Part shown: positions 1 through 10,500 of the stretch, piece by piece
How the letters are laid out: each line of letters starts with the position of its first letter
Position numbering within the stretch: the first letter of the stretch is position 1
NCBI GenBank assembly: GCA_947044365.1
Contig: OX345636.1
Location: 41,568,537-41,632,536 of the forward strand
Origin: Petrosia ficiformis
Taxonomy: Eukaryota; Porifera; Demospongiae; Haplosclerida; Petrosiidae
Direction: 5' to 3'
DNA length: 64,000 nucleotides
The notes under the pieces: generated by a model
What the model was told of the DNA's origin: nothing
Databases searched by the model: none
What the model saw: the letters and a program-made list of their open reading frames with translations, nothing else
Made by a program: the position numbers and the translations under genes

Positions 1-739
1 AAGCAATTATACAAATACTTTTTCGTCTCCCATATATAATACTGTATAAACATACACAGATGTAAGCTATCCCTTAGATTTTCTGCTAAGATTTACTTTT
101 GTTTGCAAAAATATAACCAGCACTGGTGTATTGAGCAAAAGAAACAGTGATAACCAGATAGCTATTTGTGGAGCAGTGGAATCACAATCATTGTAATGGC
201 TTTTGATAATAACTAAGAAGATATTTTATTATGGTCCAACACAGATTCTAGTATTCCAATATTATTTCATTTCATAATCTTGTAAACAAATATTTATGTG
301 ATAGTATCAAAATAAAATGACAATAATTCTGGTAAATGAAATAACAATGAGTTATTTCATAGTTGAGCCTAACTTCAAACATACCAACAGTGTTATAAAT
401 CAGGATAAAGTGCCCTAGGGATAAATAAATCCCTCTGAAGTTTTATATAGTCACAGTTTGTCGTTAACAGTTATGGTAACATGTTAGCACCAATATGATG
501 AATAGAATTTTTTTTATTATGCAGCATAATGATCAACTCAAAATGGATATATAATAAAGAATAGTCAAAATGGATATCTAATACAGAATAATGTTACACA
601 AGAAATAAAATAAATGCATGGTTAATCTCTGAATGGCAGTTTTAACTACTGAAATAATTGAAACTTTGGAGCTGGAATATCACAACCCATTGAATATGAC
701 ATAATTGTGTCTCAATGACATACACACACAACCACCAAT

Positions 740-1030
740 TCAAAATTTCCTTTGAACAGCATGGAGACAACAATTCTTCAGGAGTGGACACTTACAGTTT
801 GGATTTCGTTCATTGTAATCCTCAAACCATTGGTTAAAGTTGGTCAAAGCCAATTTACTGGAAAGGGCCGAGTTTTTTGCCATGGTCTTGGTAGCTTTGG
901 CTTCGAGTTCATCCGCTGATGACCTTCCAAACCTGCCTGAAGTTTTTTTCTTCATTGAAAGAGACAAACGCTTCTTTTTTGGATTGACGTTCTCCTTTAC
1001 AATATCGTGTTTCTCTCCTACTTTCTCCAT
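740..1030 (-). pseudogene. Crypton/DUF3504-like protein fragment (frameshifted)
   Basis: An open frame of 96 codons starting at 1030. It opens with a basic stretch (KKKRLSLSMKKK). Next come a segment of the type KNSALSSKLALTNFNQWFEDY and the motif NPNCKCP. A frameshift follows, after which another frame continues with PEELLSPCCSKEILNWW (read around 735-765). From memory, this resembles the N-terminal SAM-like part of Crypton-derived tyrosine-recombinase relatives (DUF3504, KCTD1/ZMYM2/QRICH1-like proteins), which are common in cnidarian and sponge genomes. Only the N-terminal region is present and it is broken, so a dead fragment is likely. A second fragment of the same family lies at 54089-54420. 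Confidence 0.45.
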
Positions 1031-1138
1031 TGCTTCTAGTAACTACACTGCTGGACCTCGTGGAGTCAGGTAGTATTGTGCAACGAGTCGGGCCAACGAC
1101 TAATTTTGTGCATGCGCAGTTTGGCTCAAGCATGTATC

Positions 1139-1232
1139 GTTATAACACCTCCGCTTGGGAAATATCACATTTATAATCATCTCGGTCTCGGTGATTATTA
1201 ATGTGAAATATCCCTCGCTGGGGTGTTATAAC
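1139..1232. repeat. Long imperfect hairpin, 94 bp
   Basis: An inverted repeat with outer arms gttataacacc and ggtgttataac. The arms continue through gggaaatatcacatt and aatgtgaaatatccc to a small centre rich in ctcggt. It looks like the end of a MITE or a solo hairpin element. Confidence 0.8.
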
Positions 1233-1422
1233 ATACACTTATAAACATGTATTACTACTATGGTAGATACTTTCATTATTGTATATAATAAATTTACAAT
1301 CATGATAATTATATAGTAATACTATTGGTATTATTGGTATATTATATAAATATAATTATACTCTCACTCAGCTATAGCTATATACAATCATTGAGATTAC
1401 ACATAAAATTCAATCTGTCCAG

Positions 1423-1545
1423 ATATTGATGAGTGTGCTCGTGAAACAGATGATTGCTCTCAAACATGTACAAACACTATTGGAAGCTTCATTTGTGGAT
1501 GTTATACTGGTTATACACTGGATGATGATGGGATTACTTGTCATG
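1423..1545 (+). CDS. EGF exon 1 (type A)
   Basis: Phase 1-1, 123 bp: acceptor gtccag, donor gtatgc. It reads [16 protein letters not shown] and ends with six cysteines placed as in calcium-binding EGF domains. Confidence 0.93.
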
Positions 1546-4500
1546 GTATGCAGAAGCTGTATATAGCTTTTAACCATACATATAAACATAATTATGTAGC
1601 AGGGTTTCATTAAGAGGGGATGGAGGGAAGGCCTTTAGTTTGCCAATAGGCCTGTACATCGTCTCTCCATAGTCTTTCAGTTTATCAAATTTAGGCCTGA
1701 ATTGTACTTAGATACATATAAACGAACCTTTCATACATATTCATACTTAATCTGTGCAGACATACATAAATACATTATTGTGATATATTTATAATTATTA
1801 ATGAACATGCATACATTAATATCTATCCTTCTAGATATTGATGAGTGTAGTACTAAAACAGACAATTGCCTCCACTTGTGTACTAATATTCCAGGAAGCT
1901 TTGTTTGTGGATGTTATAGTGGCTATCATCTAGACAATGATGGGACTACTTGTATTGGTATGTACTAGTAACATCTATATATACTGTTAGTTATATGCTG
2001 TAGATGAGGAAATGTTTGTGCTGAAACATTTTAATTTAAGATCAGTGAAATATTAAAATGTCAATTTCATGGATAAGTAGAAGTAGCTAAAATTTTTAGT
2101 GACACAATTTCCCAATCAACATTAACACAAAATACCATAATAATCATGATAATTATAATTATACACATAATAATATATTTACTGTTGTTCCTATACATAT
2201 ATGTATATCACATTCTCACATATATACATGTTTACATGTGCTTTCTTCTTTTCAGATACTGATGAATGTAGCTTGAGAATAGACAACTGTGTTCAAACAT
2301 GTACTAACACTGAAGGAAGTTTTCTTTGTGGATGCAACACTGGATTTCAATTGAACTGTGATGGAGCTACTTGTAATGGTGAATATTACATGAAATATAT
2401 GCATGATTATGTTCATACAAAGAAACATAGTATGTATGTACAAAATGCATGTACTCCCTATGTCTTAAGAATACTTAAGCATGTATTGTACTTATGCACA
2501 CACCTATATAATTATTAAAATATGCATACATACGTTGATGGCACATGTGAACCTACATATGCACACCAAAATTGATTTACATTTATTTAGAATGAATGTT
2601 TATGTTTAGAATGATTATAAAATGTACTTGGAAAGCATAATCTGATTAGAAAAATTAGGATCTAGAAGTGAACAATGGGGTGACTTGTAATGGTATACAA
2701 AAAAAATTTAAAATATGCATGCGTACAAACATACATATATGCACATATGCAGACATACTAATCTTATGTACATGTATAGAAACAACATACATAAATGTAC
2801 TCATATCAAACCTACAATTATGCAGTCTTAGAAAGTTATATTTGAAGTTTGTAGATATTATCTTCTTCATAATTATTATTTAAAAAGGAACTCTGCATAT
2901 GGGGTACTGTAGAAGTGTTACTCCAGTTTAATAATCAAATTGTTTTTAAAATTAATGAAAGCACACCTTCAAAATTCTAACCTAAAATGATATTCATATA
3001 TGTATGTACTAGAACTGAGCAATGTTATGACAATGATTTGATAAGCAATTATACAAATACTTTTTCGTCTCCCATATATAATACTGTATAAACATACACA
3101 GATGTAAGCTATCCCTTTAGATTTTCTGCTAAGATTTACTTTTGTTTGCAAAAATATAACCAGCACTGGTGTATTGAGCAAAAGAAACAGTGATAACCAG
3201 ATAGCTATTTGTGGAGCAGTGGAATCACAATCATTGTAATGGCTTTTGATAATAACTAAGAAGATATTTTATTATGGTCCAACACAGATTCTAGTATTCC
3301 AATATTATTTCATTTCATAATCTTGTAAACAAATATTTATGTGATAGTATCAACTGGTAAATGAAATAACAATGAGTTATAAAACATGTATTACTACTAT
3401 GGTAGATACTTTCATTATTGCAATAAATTTAATCATGATAATTATATAGTAATACTATTGGTATTATTGGTATATTATATAGTTATAGTTATACTCTCAC
3501 TCAGCTATAGCTATATACAATCATTGAGATTACACATAAAATTCAATCTGTCCAGATATTGATGAGTGTGCTGATGAAACAGATGATTGCTCTCAAATAT
3601 GTACAAACACTATTGGAAGCTTCATTTGTGGATGTTATAGTGGTTATACACTGGATGACGATGGAGTTACTTGTCATGGTATGCAGAAGCTGTATATAGC
3701 TTTTAACCATACATATAAACATAATTATGTAGCAGGGTTTCATTAAGAGGGGATGGAGGGAAGGCCTTGAGTTTGCCAATAGGCATAGCACTTCTTGTAC
3801 ATCGCTTCTCCATTGCCTGTACATCGCTTCTCCATAGCCTTTCAGTTTTTCGAATTTAGGCCTGAATTGTACTTAGATACATATAAACAAACCTTTCATA
3901 CATATTCATACTTAATCTGTGCAGACATACATTAATACATTATTATGTATAATTATATATTTTATAATTATTAATGAATATGTATACATTAATATCCATC
4001 CTTCTAGATATTGATGAGTGTAGTACAGAAACAGACAATTGCCTCCACTTGTGTACTAACATTCCAGGAAGCTTTGTTTGTGGATGTTATAGTGGCTATC
4101 ATCTAGACAATGATGGGACTACTTGTATTGGTATGTACAAGTAACATCTATATATACTGTTAGTTATATGCTGTAGATGAGGAAATGTTTGTGCTGAAAC
4201 ATTTTAATTTAAGATCAGTGAAATATTAAAATGTCAATTTCATGGATAAGTAGAAGTAGCTACAATTTTTAGCGACACAATTTCCCAATCAACATTAACA
4301 CAAAATACCATAATAATCATGATAATTATAATTATACACATAATAATATATTTACTGTTGTTCCTATACATATATGTATATCACATTCCCACATATATAC
4401 ATGTTTACATGTGTTTTCTTCTTTTCAGATACTGATGAATGTAGCTTGCGAATAGACAACTGTGTTCAAACATGTACTAACACTGAAGGAAGTTTTCTTT

Positions 4501-7500
4501 GTGGATGCAACACTGGATTTCAATTGAACAGGGATGGAGCTACTTGTAATGGTGAATATTACATGAAACATACACGTGTTTATACATAATATGTATAATT
4601 ATACAAAATCATACATACATTTCTAACCATGTAGATATTGATGAGTGTAGCGATGGAACACATAATTGCTCTCAGACATGCATAAACACTGTTGGAAGCT
4701 TCATGTGTGGATGTGGTAATGGTTATCTATTGGACACTGATAAGTTTACTTGTAATGGTATGCACAAACTTGTGTACCTTTATAATTATTAATTTATGAA
4801 TACATACCCATACAACAAGCGCTTTAGGGACAGGACTCTCACCTACGTGGCAAAGCAATATTACATATGTAAAAAAAAACAATAAACATAATACAACAAA
4901 AGATGTATAATATCATTGGTCATTTAAGTGTGTGACTCTTATAACTATTAAAAGGTTAACTTCAGATTGTTTAATGTATACAAAAAGTATAAAGTACTAA
5001 TAAAAGTCAAGGATGAAGATACTGCTATCACAGTATCAACTGAAATAGGACTGAGTGCCTGCTATCAACTGAACTCAATTCTTTTTGGTATTTAAAAAAG
5101 TATATGAAAAATACGTGTATTTCATCTCTATAAGTTTTACATTTTAGTCTCTGCTTTATTTCAAAAAAAAAAGAAAGGTCCTCACGAGTCTTGTGAAACG
5201 TTCTACAGTGATTTGCACACGTGTAAATCACATGCACAGCACGTGATTTACACATGCACAGCATGTGATTTACATGTGTGCAAATCACGTGCACAGCACA
5301 TGAACTTAAGTAGAAGGTAACTTTGTTATCAAGAATGCTTTGGAGCTAGTTCTTGATGTTGTAGCCAGGACTACCTCAATTGTGTTTGATTTGATGCAGT
5401 GCTTTGCTAGTGATAATCATGATACAGTAGTAGTTATGTTTAGATGTGTGTAGTTGTTCCCAGGAGTCTAACCATGTGTGATATAAATTGTCATAACTTT
5501 ATAACCGAAAAGTTTATCAAAAGCCTGTTGTTATTTTTGATCCTTGTATAATTTGAAGTCTGCCAGTAGCTCGTTCGAGCTGCCAATGTTCCTAATTTTC
5601 CCAAATTTTTGCGAACACACACACACAGACAGAGACACAATATGATTACCGTACCCTACCACCTACGCTTCGCGGCGAGGGTAAATATACATGCATCTTA
5701 CATGCATACTTACATATTAATATATTCATTATATCATGAATACATTTTTACCTTTGTAGATGTTGATGAGTGTAGTGATGGAACACACAATTGCTCCCAA
5801 ACATGTACAAACACTATTGGAAGCTATATTTGTGGATGTAATACTGGATTTCTACTGGAGACAGATGGGATTACATGCAATAGTATGTGCACATGTACAG
5901 ATATTCATTAATCCATGTACATGTAACTACAAGTAAACACATATTTTCTTACAAATATGTATACTTGTTTCCTGCAGATATTACTGGGTGTAGTAACAGA
6001 ACAGATGGTTGCTCCCAAATATGTACAAATACTAATGGAAGATTCGTTTGTGAATGCAATACTGGATTTCAATTGAACAGTGATGGAGCTACTTGTAATG
6101 GTGAATATTACATGAAATATATGCATGATTATGTTCATACAAAGAAACATAGTATGTATGTACAAAATACATGTACTCCCTATGTCTTAAGAATACTTAA
6201 GCATGTATTGTACTTATGCACACACCTATATAATTATTAAAATATGCATACATACGTTGATGGCACATGTGAACCTACATATGCACACCAAAATTGATTT
6301 ACATTTATTTAGAATGAGTGTTTAGGTTTAGAATGATTATAAAATGTACTTGGAAAGCATAATCTGATTAGAAAAATTAGGATCTAGAAGTGAACAAATG
6401 GGTGACTTGTAATGGTATACAAAAAAAATTTTAAATATGCATGCGTACAAACATGCATATATGCACATATGCAGACATACTAATCTTATGTACATGTATA
6501 GAAACAACATACATAAATGTACTCATATCAAACCTACAATTATGCAGTCTTAGAAAGTTATATTTGAAGTTCGTAGATATTATCTTCTTCATAATTATTA
6601 TTTAAAAAGGAACTCTGCATATGGGATACTGTAGAAGTGTTACTCCAGTTTAATAATCAAATTGTTTTTAAAATTAATGAAAGCACACCTTCAAAATTCT
6701 AACCTAAAATGATATTCATATATGTATGTACTAGAACTGAGCAATGTTATGACAATGATTTGATAAGTAATTATACAAATACTTTTTCGTCTCCCATATA
6801 TAATACTGTATAAACATACACAGATGTAAGCTATCCCTTTAGATTTTCTGCTAAGATTTACTTTTGTTTGCAAAAATATAACCAGCACTGGTGTATTGAG
6901 CAAAAGAAACAGTGATAACCAGATAGCTATTTGTGGAGCAGTGGAATCACAATCATTGTAATGGCTTTTGATAATAACTAAGAAGATATTTTATTATGGT
7001 CCAACACAGATTCTAGTATTCCAATATTATTTCATTTCATAATCTTGTAAACAAATATTTATGTGATAGTATCAAAATAAAATGACAATAATTATGGTAA
7101 ATGAAATAACAATGAGTTATAAAACATGTATTAATACTATGGTAGATACTTTCATTATTGCAATAAATTTACAATCATGATAATTATATAGTAATACTAT
7201 TGGTATATTATGTTATAAGTATACTCTCACTCAGCTGTAGTTATATACAATCATTGAGATTACACATAAAATTCAATCTGTCCAGATATTGATGAGTGTG
7301 CTGATGAAACAGATGATTGCTCTCAAACATGTACAAACACTATTGGAAGCTTCATTTGTGGATGTTATAGTGGTTATACACTGGATGACGATGGAGTTAC
7401 TTGTCATGGTATGCAGAAGCTGTATATAGCTTTTAACCATACATATAAACATAATTATGTAGCAGGGTTTCATTAAGAGGTGATGGAGGGAAGGCCTTGA

Positions 7501-10500
7501 GTTTGCCAATAGGCATAGCACAATAGGCCTGTACATCGCTTCTCCATAGCCTTTAAGTTTTTCGAATTTAGGCCTGAATTGTACTTAGATACATGTAAAC
7601 GAACCTTTCATACATATTCATACTTAATCTGTGCAGACATACATTAATACATTATTATGTATAATTATATATTTATAATTATTAATGAATATGTATACAT
7701 TAATATCCATCCTTCTAGATATTGATGAGTGTAGTACAGAAACAGACTATTGCCTCCACATGTGTACTAACATTCCAGGAAGCTTTGTTTGTGGATGTTA
7801 TAGTGGCTATCATCTAGACAATGATGGGACTACTTGTATTGGTATGTACAAGTAACATCAATATATACTGTTATTAACCCAAGCACGTAGGCGGAGGGTT
7901 ATAGTAGTTGGTTTGTGTGTGTGTGTGTGTGTCTGTCTGTGTGTGTGTTACCACATAATCCTTGCAAATACCTGATGATACTAATTTGTTGACACATGGT
8001 TAAAGACGCTATATATCCATAATGCTGACATTTAAAGGATTAGCGATAATTTCGTTCATAGTTGAAACCAAGATCTTCAGCAATTTTTCGTTTCATACTA
8101 GGTGTCAATCGCCATTTTCCTTCATTGTACTGCGCATGCGTATACAGTCTTACTGAAACTAGTCTGCGAAGACACGTTGTGTACGTCGTTCACTTTGAAG
8201 CATTGTTTTTTTTGTGAGTTTTTACCATTGACATGGTGTCATTAGAGCAGTGGAGAGCAGCTATAGGCTGTTTTGCCTCGTCTAAAGTGATTAAAATTTG
8301 TAGAGTGTTGAAATATGAAGATAGCGTGAGTCATGAATGTATCGTATGTCTAATTGTCTATGCTAGTATAATTGGAATGTTGTTGATAATCAGTGGTAAC
8401 ATTGAATTGAATCCCAGACCTTTTAAGAAATGCCCTAAATGTGATAATTCTGTACCAACTCAACTTATGAAGTGTACGTGTGGACACGTATTTATGAAGT
8501 GTAAACAGCATAATGTTCTTGAAAATAAGCGAATATTAATGAGAAACAAACGAGCTTGTGTGAATGAATGTGAAAGTGTTGAACGAAAGTTGTCGAATAA
8601 ATTGTCTATGTCTAGAAAAAGAGCACTTGAAACTAATAACGAAGCATTTTGTAGAAGAGAATCTGATAGATTGTCAAAAAAACATAAACGATTATGTGAA
8701 ACTAATGATGAAGCATTTTGTAGAAGAGAATCTGATAGATTGTCAAAAAAACATAAACGATTATGTGAAACTAATGATGAAGCATTTTGTAGAAGAGAGA
8801 TTGTCAAAAAAACATAAACGATTATGTGAAACTAATGATGAAGCATTTTGTAGAAGAGAATCTGATAGATTGTCAAAGAAACAAAAACGACTATGGGAAA
8901 CTAATGACGAAGCATTGTGTAGACGAGAGACTAACAGACTAAATATGAAGAATGCTCAATTGTGTGAAACTGAAGATGAAGCATTGTGTAGACGAGAGAC
9001 TAATAGACTAAATATGAAGAACACCAAATGTAATTGATGATAGTACTGTAATTAGATGTGACAGAACATGTAGTAGTACTAGATGTGGTGGATTGATGAT
9101 AGTGTGTAAAAACAATGTACCAATAGACATTGAACTGAGCAATAATGGAATAGAATGTATTAATGGAACTGTGGTAATGTGTAACTTTCCAATGATACTA
9201 TCGCTTGTATACAGACCCTCACAAGTACCTATGAGAAATTTGTCGAATACATTGAGCAATGTAATTGATAATATTGATGATAATGACCCAATGATTATAC
9301 TAGGTGATTTTAATGAAGATGTTATGACAAATCATAAATCTGTGTTGATAGAATTTATGCAAAATAATGGAATTCGTCAATGTGTACTGTATGCTTCGCC
9401 AACTCTTATATATAATTATAATGTACCACATTATTGTCATAATATATATGTAATGTATATTATAGTAATTTTTGTATAATAGCCACGGTAGGACAAAAAT
9501 GTATCATGTAGGATAAAAAATTTCAAGCAATTTTTTAGAATGAAGAACTTTAAATGTTTATTGATGTAAATGTTTACAGCAAGGGTTCTGCACTTCAGTG
9601 CATTCAATTATATGCTGTAGATGAGGAAATGTTTGTGCTGAAACATTTTAATTTAATATCAGTGAAATATTAAAATGTCAATTTCATGGATAAGTAGAAG
9701 TAGCTAAAATTTTTAGCGACACAATTTCCCAATCAACATTAACACAAAATACCATAATAATCATGATAATTATAATTATACACATAATAATTTATTTACT
9801 GTTGTTCGTATACATATATGTATATCACATTCCCACATATATACATGTTTACATGTGTTTTCTTCTTTTCAGATACTGATGAATGTAGTTTCAGAATAGA
9901 CAACTGTGTTCAAACATGTACTAACACTGAAGGAAGTTTTCTTTGTGGATGCAACACTGGATTTCAATTGAACAGTGATGGAGCTACTTGTAATGGTGAA
10001 TATCACATGAAACATACACGTGTTTATACATAATATGTATATACAAAATCATACATACATTTCTAAGCAAAAGAAACAGTGATAACCATTAACCAGATAT
10101 CTATTTGTGGAGCAGTGGAATCACAATCATTGTAATGGCTTTTGATAATAACTAAGAAGATATTTTATTATGGTCCAACACAGATTCTAGTATTCCAATA
10201 TTATTTCATTTCATAATCTTGTAAACAAATATTTATGTGATAGTATCAACTGGTAAATGAAATAACAATGAGTTATAAAACATGTATTACTACTATGGTA
10301 GATACTTTCATTATTGCAATAAATTTAATCATGATAATTATATAGTAATACTATTGGTATTATTGGTATATTATGTTATAAGTATACTCTCACTCAGCTG
10401 TAGTTATATACAATCATTGAGATTACACATAAAATTCAATCTGTCCAGATATTGATGAGTGTGCTGATGAAATAGATGATTGCTCTCAAATATGTACAAA

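Larger units (their letters stand above)
356..1238. mobile_element. Insertion private to unit 1, with Crypton-like fragment and hairpin
   Basis: Comparison with units 2-4 shows an extra segment of about 0.88 kb in the intron before exon A. Host sequence is interrupted after gagttat and resumes with ttataaacatg, leaving a short ttat repeat at both edges. It contains a minus-strand reading frame (740-1030) and a long hairpin near its right edge (1139-1232). Confidence 0.7.
1..3042 (+). repeat. EGF array tandem unit 1 (exons A, B, C/F hybrid)
   Basis: The first bases of the window reappear at 3043, 6765 and 14675, marking the period of a large tandem duplication. This unit has exon types A, B and a C/F hybrid, then the intron that normally follows type F. 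It lacks D and E and carries a private insertion at about 356-1238. Confidence 0.85.
3043..6764 (+). repeat. EGF array tandem unit 2 (exons A-F, full)
   Basis: A complete unit of six EGF exons in order A, B, C, D, E, F, with an extra repeat of about 0.9 kb in the D-E intron. It is near-identical to unit 4 over most of its length, introns included, so the duplication is recent relative to the divergence between exon types. Confidence 0.85.
7876..9608 (+). mobile_element. Helitron-like (Helentron-type?) element, degraded, in the B-C intron
   Basis: An insertion relative to units 1, 2 and 4, with host sequence split at ctgtt/ttatatgctg. The left edge is aacccaagcacgtaggcgg followed by a gt/tgtctg tract. 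The right edge has a hairpin, tgcacttcagtgca, just before the junction. It encodes a zinc ribbon with a 2A-like motif upstream, tandem basic repeats, and part of an endonuclease-exonuclease-phosphatase domain. An endonuclease plus a right-end hairpin and TT-flanked insertion fits Helentron/Helitron2 elements, but no Rep or helicase is present. Class assignment is inference. Confidence 0.5.
6765..10065 (+). repeat. EGF array tandem unit 3 (exons A, B, C; truncated)
   Basis: This unit has exons A, B and C, with a Helitron-like insertion in the B-C intron. After exon C it breaks at about 10064 and joins directly to the intron sequence that precedes exon A of unit 4. Exons D, E and F are therefore missing. 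Confidence 0.82.

Noticed and set aside
2252..2443. Recurrent minus-strand ORFs across the EGF array (for example at 1410-1610, 2252-2443, 3543-3824, 5908-6165, 7273-7536, 10436-10699, 13830-14081)
   Set aside because: They are antisense shadows of the EGF exons and copied introns. They repeat with the unit and have no domain pattern.
4810..5303. Possible tRNA or snRNA in the palindromic D-E intron repeat
   Set aside because: The inverted words are multiple copies of one 20-mer, with no A/B box or cloverleaf that I could fold.
8460..8807. Minus-strand 115-codon ORF over the 69-bp repeats
   Set aside because: Antisense of the repeat-coding region, repeating with the same period.
8640..9030. 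Possible CRISPR-like array
   Set aside because: Units are contiguous 69-bp coding repeats without unique spacers, in a eukaryotic genome.
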